Positions 1-7,917 are shown, numbered from the stretch's first letter. The stretch: 11,299 nucleotides of DNA from BMS3ABIN04 sp965554225 (GCA_965554225.1 CBEVZC010000095.1:1-11299), one strand, 5' to 3'. Numbers and translations are program-made. The notes: a model not told the origin generated them from the letters alone.

Positions 1-2675
1 TACAAATAGAACAGTTTTTCCGAGATATAAAAAATTTAGAGTTTACAAATGAATCAATAAAAGTTGAAAAGGAATTAGCGCTGTTTGGAAAATATTTTAC
101 AAGAGTTTTTTCAGAGGTTTTAAAAATATATCAGAGAAGGAAAAAAGAAAAAGCCTACTTGGATTTCGAAGATATTTTACTTTTTACAGAAAGGTTAATT
201 TCCCGGGAAAACGTACAGGAATACTTAAAAGAAAAATTTAAGTTTATCATGATTGATGAATATCAAGATACAAATGAAGTTCAGTACAATATTTTCATGC
301 CGCTTCTTGAAAACCTTAAACGGGGAAATCTATTTGTTGTGGGTGATGAAAAGCAAAGTATTTATATGTTTAGGAATGCCGAGCTTGAAATCTTTAACAA
401 AACTAAATTAAATCTGAAGAAGGAAGAAAATGCAGGCGAACTTTTAATTCTTCCTCATAGTTTTAGACTTGCTCCTAAAATCGCTGCATTTACTAATATT
501 CTATTCTCCAAACTTTTCAGGGAACCTCGCTTGGAATTTAACGAAGTAAAATACAATGAACTTATTTGTGCTCATCCGGAAAGTCCGGAAGGAAATATAG
601 AATTTCTACTTGCTGATGCAGCCGACGGAATGGAAGAAAGCGACTTAATTGCAAAAAAAATATTAAGCATTGTCAATAATACTAATAAAACTCTGCAGTA
701 CAACAATATTGCAATTCTTTGTAGAAAAAGAGCGAACTTTGCCGAGCTGGAAAAGGTGTTTGTTAAATATGGAATTCCTTATCTAATTCAAGGTGGAAAA
801 GGGTTTTACCAGCAGCAGATTATTCAAGATATTTACAATTACCTTTCATTTTTATTAAATGATAATAATGATAACGCATTGGTAAGTATTTTACGTAGTC
901 CGTTCTTTACTTTTTCAGATACCGAACTACTTGAAATTTCATTAATTGGCGCTAAAACATTTTTTGGTAAACTTATAAAATATTCAGAGAAGAATTTTGA
1001 AAAGAAAGAAGCTGTAACAAGACTAAAAAAGCATATTGCAGTTGCTTCAAAAATAGAACTTCCGAAATTATTAAGAACCATTTTACAAGATTCCGGTTAT
1101 TGGACTGTTGTTGCAGCTAAGCCAAATTCAGAACAAGAATTAGCAAATTTGGAAAAAATAATATCAATGGCTAATTCATTTTCAAATCAAAGTTTAAAAA
1201 CAAGATATGATTTTGTTTCTTACTTAGCTGATGCTATTGAATCTTTAGAAGATGAAGCTCAAGCCGCAACGCGCAATGAACAGAATGCAGTACAAATTAT
1301 GACTTTGCATAAAGCAAAGGGTTTAGAATTTAAGGCGGTTTTCCTTTACCGGACAAATCAGATTTCACAGAAGGATAGTGCAAAATCCAAAAAAATTTAT
1401 GTCGATAAAAATTATGGGATAATGACTAAAGTGCCTGTCGAAAATAATTATTTTGGAAATTACAAATCCGCTCCAATTGTATGGCTTGCAGATTATATAT
1501 ATCGCAAGAAAAATTTGGCGGAGATTAAAAGGTTACTATATGTCGGAATTACACGGGCTATGGAATATCTTTTTATTTCAACTGAGCATAAAGATTTTAA
1601 ATTTAAAGATGAATCCTTTATCGGTCTAATTATGAACAATATTTGGAGTTCCGGAAGTGAAAAAATTTTAATTGATTCGGAACTAAAATTCATGAAAGAC
1701 TCTAAAAATGATTATGAGGTTTATACAAAACACTTAAACTTTGAGATTCCTATAGTCAGCTCTATAGATTTTGAGGGAAGCAAAAAAACTTTAGTTACTA
1801 ATTATACTTTTCCAAAGCAAATCCAAACTCAAGAAATTACAGATTCCGAGAAAAACGAAATTATTTCTGCAACGAAAATTGCCGTTTATTCGCAATGCCC
1901 TGTTAAGTACCAGTTAACTTACGAATTGGGTTATTCGAAGATTTTTAAAATGCAGAAAAAACTGCAAAACTTATATGAATTTAACATACGTGAAGACGAA
2001 GAAATTAAAGTCCTCGGGGATGTTAGAGGACGAATAATTCATGCTATGCTTGAACAAGAAGTGAAAGAAGAAATGCTTGATGAAGCTGTTGAACAATTAT
2101 TGCAAGCTGAACTTTTAACTGAACCTCTTTCTCAAGATGAATTTGAAAAAGCAAAAAAATCCATAGCTGCTGATTTGAAAAAGTTTTATAAATCGGAAGT
2201 TTTTGGAGCACTTGAAAAGTATGAAAATTACAAAAACGAATATGAAGTTTATTCATCCGATAATGATTATTTTTTATACGGAATAATTGATAAATTGATT
2301 AAAGAGAAAAACAAATTACTTATAGTTGATTACAAAAGCGATAAAGTAAATGCGAATAATATTAAACGAAAATCGAGACAGTATTTTAATCAGTTAAAAT
2401 TCTATTCTTATACTTTAAGTAAATTATTCCCGGAAATTAATGAATTTGAAATGCAGCTGGTGTTTATTATTTCACCGGAAGAAAAAATAGTTAGTTCCAT
2501 AACAAAGAAAGAACTTCAGCAATTCGGACGAGATATTAAAGCTATTGTAGAAAATATACGAATAAAGCAATTCCAGCCGGACTTATCGCATTGTAAATAT
2601 TGCCATTTTACAATTGATGGTAAAAATTGTATAAAACAAAGTACATTCAACGATGAATTTATCAAGAATGTTTGA
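1..2675 (+). CDS. AddA/RecB-type UvrD-family helicase-nuclease, 5' partial
   Basis: ATP-driven 3'-5' DNA helicase fused to a nuclease, of the kind that resects double-strand breaks for RecA repair with a partner subunit. The frame is open from base 3 with no stop, so the gene begins left of the window; the in-frame TTG at 159 lies inside the protein and is not its start. About 890 residues are visible. In order: LDFEDIL before motif II DEYQDTN (255-275), motif III GDEKQSIYMFR (342-374), motif V TLHKAKGLEF (1302-1331) and motif VI LLYVGITRA (1533-1559). Walker A and motif Ia must lie upstream. The C-terminal PD-(D/E)XK nuclease shows GRIIH (His at 2040), Asp at 2289 and VDYKSDK (Asp 2328, Lys 2334). 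Cysteines at 1896, 2592, 2601 and 2628 (one, then CX2CX8C) match an Fe-S nuclease layout, known from AddB, Cas4 and AdnAB. The motif III wording is closer to AddA than to UvrD or RecB. An addB-like partner would be expected upstream but is not visible. Confidence 0.9.
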   Translation, partial: QIEQFFRDIKNLEFTNESIKVEKELALFGKYFTRVFSEVLKIYQRRKKEKAYLDFEDILLFTERLISRENVQEYLKEKFKFIMIDEYQDTNEVQYNIFMPLLENLKRGNLFVVGDEKQSIYMFRNAELEIFNKTKLNLKKEENAGELLILPHSFRLAPKIAAFTNILFSKLFREPRLEFNEVKYNELICAHPESPEGNIEFLLADAADGMEESDLIAKKILSIVNNTNKTLQYNNIAILCRKRANFAELEKVFVKYGIPYLIQGGKGFYQQQIIQDIYNYLSFLLNDNNDNALVSILRSPFFTFSDTELLEISLIGAKTFFGKLIKYSEKNFEKKEAVTRLKKHIAVASKIELPKLLRTILQDSGYWTVVAAKPNSEQELANLEKIISMANSFSNQSLKTRYDFVSYLADAIESLEDEAQAATRNEQNAVQIMTLHKAKGLEFKAVFLYRTNQISQKDSAKSKKIYVDKNYGIMTKVPVENNYFGNYKSAPIVWLADYIYRKKNLAEIKRLLYVGITRAMEYLFISTEHKDFKFKDESFIGLIMNNIWSSGSEKILIDSELKFMKDSKNDYEVYTKHLNFEIPIVSSIDFEGSKKTLVTNYTFPKQIQTQEITDSEKNEIISATKIAVYSQCPVKYQLTYELGYSKIFKMQKKLQNLYEFNIREDEEIKVLGDVRGRIIHAMLEQEVKEEMLDEAVEQLLQAELLTEPLSQDEFEKAKKSIAADLKKFYKSEVFGALEKYENYKNEYEVYSSDNDYFLYGIIDKLIKEKNKLLIVDYKSDKVNANNIKRKSRQYFNQLKFYSYTLSKLFPEINEFEMQLVFIISPEEKIVSSITKKELQQFGRDIKAIVENIRIKQFQPDLSHCKYCHFTIDGKNCIKQSTFNDEFIKNV

Positions 2676-2751
2676 GCAATAGTTTCATTAAAAATTTGTA
2701 GTTTTATTACTTCAATTATTATCATTTCTAAATCAAAAAGGAATATCTGAA

Positions 2752-4644
2752 ATGAAAAAAACATCCGGTTTTTCAAAAATTATTAAGGGGATTACATTGA
2801 CAGCAATATTTTTATCATCGTTGTTTCTTTGGCAGAATGACATCTCTGCACAGGGAGAAACTAAAGAACTACCAAACAGAGATCAAATAGAGACTCAATA
2901 TAAATGGAATCTTGAAGATATTTACCAATCTGCAAAAGATTGGGAAAGTGATTTTGCCTGGGTAAAAAATTCTTTCCCTAAGTTTAAAAACTTTGAAGGA
3001 AAACTCTCCGAATCATCGCATAATTTACTTGAATGTTTAAAATTCAGCGATGAAATAGAGATTAAACTAAATAAGCTGTTTTTATATGCGAGCCTTTCTA
3101 AAGATTTGGATTTAAGCAATGCTGAAAACCAAGGACGATATGACAGGGTTATGGCTTTATCATCGCAAGTATCGGCAGCGGCTTCGTTTATACGCCCGGA
3201 AATTTTATCTATTCCGGAATCGAAGCTGTGGGGATTTGTTAAGGAAGAACAAGGTTTGCAAGTATATAAACATCAATTCGATGATCTGTTGAGAACGAAA
3301 GCACATACTCTTTCCCCGGAAGAAGAGGAAATTTTAGCGCTTGCCGGTCCCGTTACAAATGTAAGTTATTCAACATTCGGAATGTTTAGTAATGCCGATA
3401 TACAATTCCCAAGCGTGAAGGAAGTAAAAATTTCTCATGCTCGTTACGGTGCGGCAATGTATTCTACCGATAGAAATTTTAGGAGGAATGTTTACAAAGG
3501 ATACTACAAACCGTTTATGGAGTACAAGCACACTCTTATTTCTTTGTTTAATGGAAATATTAAAGGCAATATATTCTATGCAAAGGCAAGGAAATATAAT
3601 TCGGATCTGGAAGCTGCTTTATCACCGAACAATATTCCGGTTTCGGTCTACCATAATTTGGTAAAGACTGTAAACGAAAATATGGAACCGCTGCACAGAT
3701 GGGCTAAGATTAAGAAAAAATTATTGAAGTTAAAAGAATTACATCCTTATGATACTTACGTAACTTTATTTCCGTCAGTTAAAAAAGAATACACCTTTGA
3801 GGAAGGCAAGGAATTGGTACTAAAAGCGCTAAAACCTTTAGGAGAAGATTATCTAAATCATCTGAGAACAGCGTTTAATAATAGATGGGTTGATGTTTAT
3901 GAAACAAAAGGAAAACGCAGCGGAGCCTATTCTTCCGGTACAACTTATGGAGTGCACCCGTATGTATTGCTGAACTGGTCGGGCGAGCTTGACGATGTAT
4001 TTACCCTTGCGCATGAAATGGGTCATAATATGCATTCGTTTTATACAGAGAAGAACCAGCCGTTTCCGTATGCCAACTATTCCATTTTTGTTGCCGAAGT
4101 TGCTTCAACCATGAATGAAGCCTTATTATTGGATTATCTTATTGAACATGCAAAAACTAAAATGGAAAAACTTGCATTGCTTGAAAAAAATCTGACGAAT
4201 ATTACAACTACTTTTTACAGACAAACAAGGTTTGCCGAATTTGAACTTAAGACCAATGAGATGATGGAAAAAGGTAATGCACTAACACCGGAACTATTAA
4301 GTAATATGTATAAGAAAATGTATCAAAATTATTGGGGACCCGAAATGGTTGTTGATACTGAGGAAACATACACTTGGGCAAGAATTCCCCATTTCTATTA
4401 TGATTTTTATGTTTACCAGTATGCTACTAGTTTTGCCGCTTCACAAGCTTTGGCGGCGAAAGTTAAAATAGAAGGTCAGCCTGCAATTGATAAATACTTA
4501 AACTTCCTAAAGTCCGGAAGTTCAAAGTATCCTATTGATGTGCTTAAAGGTGCGGGAGTGGATATGAATTCACCCGAACCGGTTTTAGCCGTTGTTAAAA
4601 AGATGAACAAAGTTTTAGATCAAATGGAACAGTTACTAAAATAA
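2752..4644 (+). CDS. pepF: Oligoendopeptidase F, M3B zinc metallopeptidase, exported form
   Basis: Zinc endopeptidase that cleaves short oligopeptides. At 630 residues it has the usual ~600-residue PepF length plus a leader. Residues 1-33 look like a signal peptide: Lys-rich start, hydrophobic core about 13-27, probable cleavage after Ala33. The enzyme is therefore likely periplasmic or envelope-bound, whereas well-studied PepF is cytosolic. The catalytic motif is HEMGH (residues 421-425; bases 4012-4026); Glu449 in FVAEVAS is the expected third zinc ligand, 28 residues after the first His. The C-terminal substrate-binding signature IPHFYYDFYVYQYATSFA (His547) is typical of the family. All catalytic features are present, so it should be active. 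SD AAGGAA (2738-2743) sits 8 bases before the ATG. The gene is 76 bases after the helicase and 57 bases before the IMPDH/GMPR gene, so a shared transcript is possible. It probably acts on peptides in the envelope, perhaps for nutrition. Confidence 0.93.
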   Translation: MKKTSGFSKIIKGITLTAIFLSSLFLWQNDISAQGETKELPNRDQIETQYKWNLEDIYQSAKDWESDFAWVKNSFPKFKNFEGKLSESSHNLLECLKFSDEIEIKLNKLFLYASLSKDLDLSNAENQGRYDRVMALSSQVSAAASFIRPEILSIPESKLWGFVKEEQGLQVYKHQFDDLLRTKAHTLSPEEEEILALAGPVTNVSYSTFGMFSNADIQFPSVKEVKISHARYGAAMYSTDRNFRRNVYKGYYKPFMEYKHTLISLFNGNIKGNIFYAKARKYNSDLEAALSPNNIPVSVYHNLVKTVNENMEPLHRWAKIKKKLLKLKELHPYDTYVTLFPSVKKEYTFEEGKELVLKALKPLGEDYLNHLRTAFNNRWVDVYETKGKRSGAYSSGTTYGVHPYVLLNWSGELDDVFTLAHEMGHNMHSFYTEKNQPFPYANYSIFVAEVASTMNEALLLDYLIEHAKTKMEKLALLEKNLTNITTTFYRQTRFAEFELKTNEMMEKGNALTPELLSNMYKKMYQNYWGPEMVVDTEETYTWARIPHFYYDFYVYQYATSFAASQALAAKVKIEGQPAIDKYLNFLKSGSSKYPIDVLKGAGVDMNSPEPVLAVVKKMNKVLDQMEQLLK

Positions 4645-4701
4645 GTAAAAATTGATTCCCGGTTTAGTGATTTAGCATTTTCATAATTAAGGAAATTTAA
4701 G

Positions 4702-5715
4702 ATGAAAATTTACTCAAAGGATGATTTAAATTTATATAATTTAGCACTTACTTATGACGATATAAGCCTTGTGCCCACTGAAATATCGCAGGTTAAAAGC
4801 AGAACTCAAGCAAATACGCAAACAAATTTTCTAGGTTTAAATCTTGGGCTGCCGGTCATATCAAGTCCGATGGATACTGTAACCGGTGTTGAAATGGCAA
4901 GTTCTCTCTCGGAATTAGGGTGTTTGGGAATAGTTAATCGGTTTGACTCTTCCTTGGATGAGTTATTTGCTAAGAATGCTGAAGGTAATGTTAAAGCAGT
5001 CTCTATTAGCTTGAACGATAGTGAAGAACAGATTGAAAAGCTTGTTGCAAAGAAGTTTATAATTTGTATTGATACTGCTAATGCAGCTAATGTAACTGTT
5101 ATAAAAAAAACAGAAGAAATAAAAAAGAAATTCAACGGAAAAGTAATTGTTGGTAATATTGCTCACGGAGGAATGTTAAAACAACTTGTAGATGCCGGCG
5201 CTGATGCAGTTAGAGTTGGAATTGGAGGCGGAAGTGTTTGTACAACCTCTGTTCAAACCGGAATAGGAATTGGTCAAGTTTCTTCACTTTTAGATGTTTA
5301 CTTTGCTAGAGGAAAAGAAAATCTGGATATAGAAATTATTGCCGACGGAGGAATTAAAAATCCCGGGGATGTTGCTAAAGCCATTGCCCTTGGTGCTGAT
5401 ACTGTAATGCTTGGCAGATTATTAGCAGGTACAAAAGAAGCCCCCGGAGAGGTAATAAAGTATAATGACCAGTTATGGAAAAAATATAGAGGTTCGGCTT
5501 CTTTTGGAGTTAAGATGAAAAATGAGTTTATTGAAGGGGAAGAAACGATGATTCCATACAAAGGAAGCGTCCGGAATGTAATAAATGCAATCTCAGACGG
5601 GTTAAGAAGCGCAATGAGTTATATGAATAAAATCACTATTGATGAGCTAAAAAAAGCAGATGCGTTTGCTGTCCTTAGTAATAGCTCTTATTTAGAAAGG
5701 CTACCCAAAAAATAA
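4702..5715 (+). CDS. IMPDH/GMP reductase family enzyme without CBS domains, probably GMP reductase
   Basis: TIM-barrel enzyme of purine interconversion that uses NAD(P)H. Its 337 residues are one barrel; the CBS pair that splits the barrel in most IMP dehydrogenases is absent. Visible signatures: YDDISLVP at the N-terminus, SSPMDTVTG, FIICIDTAN, GNIAHGG, the catalytic-Cys loop GGGSVCTTSVQTGIG (Cys180; codon 5239-5241), the phosphate site ADGGIKNPGDVAKAIALGAD and VMLGRLLAGT. ICID.AN, SVCTT..QTG and GDVAKA match GMP reductase better than IMP dehydrogenase. The Arg-Tyr pair of the IMPDH flap is not seen; the flap region around residues 260-285 is short (SFGVKMKNEFIEGEE). The usual VGIGPGS reads VGIGGGS. 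I lean to GMP to IMP reduction (guaC-like), but a CBS-less IMPDH is not excluded. SD AAGGAA (4689-4694) is 7 bases before the ATG. The stop lies 10 bases before the next gene. Confidence 0.88.
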   Translation: MKIYSKDDLNLYNLALTYDDISLVPTEISQVKSRTQANTQTNFLGLNLGLPVISSPMDTVTGVEMASSLSELGCLGIVNRFDSSLDELFAKNAEGNVKAVSISLNDSEEQIEKLVAKKFIICIDTANAANVTVIKKTEEIKKKFNGKVIVGNIAHGGMLKQLVDAGADAVRVGIGGGSVCTTSVQTGIGIGQVSSLLDVYFARGKENLDIEIIADGGIKNPGDVAKAIALGADTVMLGRLLAGTKEAPGEVIKYNDQLWKKYRGSASFGVKMKNEFIEGEETMIPYKGSVRNVINAISDGLRSAMSYMNKITIDELKKADAFAVLSNSSYLERLPKK

Positions 5716-5725
5716 AAATTTAAGT

Positions 5726-7381
5726 ATGAAAACATTTATACTTATAGTTTTTTTAGACTTCTTTCTGCTAACTTACCTTGGTAATTCAGTTTTAGGAAAT
5801 CCTATATCTAAAAGTAAGATTGACAGCTTAACTGAAAAATTAAAGATTGCTGATGGGCTTGAGAAGTCAAAAATTCTAAATGAACTCTCTGCGGAATATT
5901 GGGGGATATCAACTGCTAAGAGCTTAGAGTATGCAAAAGAAGCTTTGAATTTGGCAAAAGAAATTAATGATGATAAAGCAATAGCTTCTGCATTAAACAA
6001 TATCGGCAATACTTTTTGGATTAAATCGGTTTATGACTCTGCTTTAGTCTATTATGATAAATCTTACAAAATAAGAAAAATGATTGGAGATGAAAAAGGT
6101 ATTGCCGGTTCTTTACACAATAAAGCTATGGTTTATACTGAATTAGGTGAAAATGATAAATCACTGAAGACCTACCTTGCAAGTCTCGAGCATTATAAAA
6201 TTGCCAAAGATTCATCGGGGATATCGAAAGTATATAATAGCATTGGTACTGTTTATTTAACAATTAAAAATTATAAACAAGCATTAGAATATTTACAGAA
6301 ATCATTGGAGGAGAAAGAAAGATTAAAAGATAGTTTGGGAATAGTTGCAGCTCTGAATAATATTGGTATCGCCTACTGGCGCCAGAACAAACTGAAGCTT
6401 GCCGAAAAAGTTTTTCAGCGATCATTGAATTTGAAAGTAAAGTTAGGTTCATATTATTCGTTAGGAACTCTTTATTCAAATCTTGGTAGTTTAGCAATAG
6501 AGCAAAAAAATTTTAAGAAGGCGTTAAAATATTTTGCTCAATCTTATACCAATGCTCAAGTTATAGATGACACTTCAGGAATGCTGCAGACCAGGGTAAG
6601 TATTGCCCAGATTCATATTTATTTAAAAAATTTTAATAAAGCAAAGAAAATCTTAGACGAAATTCTGCCGAAGACTAAGGAGAAAGAAATTTCTTGGGTT
6701 GAGAAAAACTGTTATATTGGTTATATAAATTTATATGAGGCTGAAAAAAATTATAAAACAGCCCTTAAGTATTACGATCTTCTTGATTCGCTGAAAGATA
6801 AATTATATTCGTCTGAATCTAGTAATAAAATAGCTGAGTTGCAGGTTAGTTATGAGGCAAAAGAAAAAGAGAATGAAATAGCTTTGTTAAAAAAAGAGAA
6901 AAAGATTCAGACACTGCAGCTTATTAAAGAAAAAAACTTCAGGGATTTTTTAATTATAAGCTCAATATTATTCATTCTTTTTGGAATAAGTATTTATTAC
7001 GCGTATAAATTAAAATCGAAGACAAACGAAAAATTAAAATTATTAAATTCTACAAAAGATAAGTTTTTCTCAATAATATCTCATGATCTTAAAAACCCTT
7101 TTAATTCTATCAAAGCATTTTCGGAAATGCTGATAAAAGACTTTGACAAATTAAATGATGAAGAGAAGAAAATATCGCTTCAACAAATTTCCAAATCCGC
7201 AGGATATTCAAGCGAATTACTTGATAATTTGCTTAGTTGGTCAATGGCTCAAAGAAATATGATGCCTATTTCTCCGCGAAAAATTAATTTAAAGGATCTT
7301 ATTGATGATAGTGTGAATTTGCTAAGATCTTCTGCTGAAAATAAACGAATTAAAATGCTTGTATGTTTAAACAAACAATAA
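5726..7381 (+). CDS. TPR-containing sensor histidine kinase, truncated before the ATP-binding domain
   Basis: 551 residues laid out as a membrane sensor kinase. An N-terminal signal peptide (about 1-24) is followed by tandem TPR repeats (about 50-360), a charged coiled coil (about 370-400), one membrane helix (about 405-427) and a HisKA dimerisation domain with H-box FSIISHDLKNPF (His453; codon 7082-7084). The TPR domain would face the periplasm and the HisKA domain the cytoplasm. The frame ends at 7379-7381, where the HATPase_c domain should begin: the N, G1 and G2 boxes are all missing from this frame, and G2-box remains lie at 7585-7707 in another frame. The product should be unable to bind ATP or autophosphorylate, so I read the locus as a pseudogene or a disabled kinase. 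The start is 10 bases after the preceding stop and has no clear SD, suggesting coupled translation. No response regulator is visible nearby. Confidence 0.82.
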   Translation: MKTFILIVFLDFFLLTYLGNSVLGNPISKSKIDSLTEKLKIADGLEKSKILNELSAEYWGISTAKSLEYAKEALNLAKEINDDKAIASALNNIGNTFWIKSVYDSALVYYDKSYKIRKMIGDEKGIAGSLHNKAMVYTELGENDKSLKTYLASLEHYKIAKDSSGISKVYNSIGTVYLTIKNYKQALEYLQKSLEEKERLKDSLGIVAALNNIGIAYWRQNKLKLAEKVFQRSLNLKVKLGSYYSLGTLYSNLGSLAIEQKNFKKALKYFAQSYTNAQVIDDTSGMLQTRVSIAQIHIYLKNFNKAKKILDEILPKTKEKEISWVEKNCYIGYINLYEAEKNYKTALKYYDLLDSLKDKLYSSESSNKIAELQVSYEAKEKENEIALLKKEKKIQTLQLIKEKNFRDFLIISSILFILFGISIYYAYKLKSKTNEKLKLLNSTKDKFFSIISHDLKNPFNSIKAFSEMLIKDFDKLNDEEKKISLQQISKSAGYSSELLDNLLSWSMAQRNMMPISPRKINLKDLIDDSVNLLRSSAENKRIKMLVCLNKQ

Positions 7382-7584
7382 AAATAGACAAATTGATAAT
7401 AATTTTTTACTGTTGGGAAGAGAAGGATGATTTGCTAGGTCACATTGAACCTGTTAACAAGTATCTTCCTTCCCATCGGGCTAAAGTCGAGGAATAACCT
7501 GGTCCAAAAGAGACCGCATATTCACAAGGATGATGATACCCGAAATACTGTTTCAATCATTTTAAGTAAAGGTGCTAAGAAGAA
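7382..7584 (+). other. Disrupted middle of the kinase gene, with a GC-richer stretch of unknown origin
   Basis: This is where the kinase N and G1 boxes should be encoded (normally about 80-90 codons). A short kinase-like piece, IDNNFLLLG, can be read at 7392-7418 in a third frame. From 7410 to 7529 the base use changes: my hand count is 54 G+C in 120 bases (45%), clearly above the flanks. The stretch holds no intact gene. One frame reads KDDLLGHIEPVNKYLPSHR with no start codon, and the minus strand has a similarly short open piece. I recognise no transposase and see no clear terminal repeats or target duplication. From about 7535 to 7584 a decayed approach to the G2 box (SKGAKKK) is readable, one base out of frame with what follows. 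It looks like deletion plus insertion of foreign DNA. Confidence 0.55.
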
Positions 7585-7707
7585 AAAGGTACAGGGCTTG
7601 GATTGATTTTGGCAAAAGAATTTGTACTTAAAAACGGCGGAGAAATATGGGCAGAGAGTACGTTCGGAAAAGGGAGTATATTTAAATTTATTATTCCTTC
7701 TGCTTAA
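7585..7707 (+). pseudogene. Detached HATPase_c C-terminal remnant (G2 box) of the histidine kinase
   Basis: Reading from base 7585 gives KGTGLGLILAKEF, then LKNGGEIWAES, FGKGSIFKFIIP and a TAA at 7705-7707. This is the standard end of a histidine kinase ATPase domain: the G2 box GTGLGL followed by the last strands. It lies in frame 1, whereas the upstream kinase is in frame 2, and in-frame stops just upstream (for example TAA at 7579-7581) cut it off. No start codon or SD serves it, so it is not expected to be translated. It shows that the upstream gene once encoded a full kinase that has since lost its N and G1 boxes. Indels within A-runs around 7580-7588 may account for part of the frame change. 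Confidence 0.8.
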
Positions 7708-7728
7708 AACTTTGTCTGTTTTTTTTTT
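7706..7728 (+). terminator. Weak candidate terminator after the kinase remnant
   Basis: AAAAC (7706-7710) and GTTTT (7718-7722) can pair around a 7-base loop, followed by a run of ten T in total (7719-7728). The stem is short and AT-rich, so the T-run is the stronger part of the evidence. It sits directly after the remnant's stop codon, where a terminator for the pepF-kinase transcript would be expected. Confidence 0.3.
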
Positions 7729-7750
7729 GTAATTTAAAACTGAAGGGAAG

Positions 7751-7816
7751 ATTTAAGAAAAAATAAAGAAGCAAAGTTTTCATTTTTCGCTCATTATTCT
7801 TGAAAATTTCTTAAAT
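7751..7816. repeat. Inverted repeat ATTTAAGAAA ... TTTCTTAAAT
   Basis: Ten-base arms at 7751-7760 and 7807-7816 are perfect reverse complements, separated by 46 bases. Each arm contains the heptamer TTAAGAA/TTCTTAA, which recurs twice in the palindrome at 7828-7845. The region is very AT-rich, so chance is possible, but the shared core across all copies suggests protein-binding half-sites. Confidence 0.4.
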
Positions 7817-7819
7817 TTA

Positions 7820-7853
7820 ATAAATACTTCTTAATATATTAAGAAATATTTAT
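7820..7853. promoter_or_regulatory. 34-bp near-palindrome, candidate operator upstream of the TPR gene
   Basis: The core TTCTTAATATATTAAGAA (7828-7845) is an exact 18-bp palindrome. One mismatched pair (7827/7846) outward, seven more pairs match (ATAAATA at 7820-7826 against TATTTAT at 7847-7853). It ends about 8 bases before the proposed -35 element, centred about 60 bases before the likely transcription start. That is a position often used by activators. A binding site for a dimeric regulator is inferred; the regulator is not identified. Confidence 0.45.
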
Positions 7854-7860
7854 CAGGAGT

Positions 7861-7889
7861 TTTTCAATACGGATTTTTTTGTTTATAAT
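7861..7889 (+). promoter_or_regulatory. Candidate sigma70-type promoter for the TPR gene
   Basis: TTTTCA (7861-7866, 4 of 6 matches to TTGACA) and a perfect TATAAT (7884-7889) are separated by 17 bases. A start near 7896 would give a leader of about 22 bases containing the SD GAGGA (7909-7913) ahead of the ATG at 7918. The -10 is strong, but the surrounding DNA is AT-rich, and lineages in this phylum group may use a different consensus. Confidence 0.45.
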
Positions 7890-7917
7890 TAAGTAAATAC
7901 AATTCGCTGAGGATAAC

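Noticed and set aside
159..161. TTG as start codon of the helicase-nuclease
   Set aside because: The frame stays open to base 3 with family-typical sequence (KIYQRRKKEKAYLDFED), and essential helicase motifs must lie upstream.
4806..5166. Two overlapping minus-strand open frames of 67 and 109 codons
   Set aside because: Both lie wholly inside the IMPDH/GMPR gene, have no SD and give low-complexity Ser/Phe/Ile-rich products; they are shadows.
7400..7540. Intact insertion sequence or transposase
   Set aside because: No open frame over about 38 codons, no recognisable transposase motif, and no clear terminal repeats or target duplication.
7382..7560. Programmed frameshift linking the kinase to its ATPase end
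   Set aside because: A frameshift cannot restore the missing N and G1 boxes; roughly 80 codons are absent and several stops lie between.
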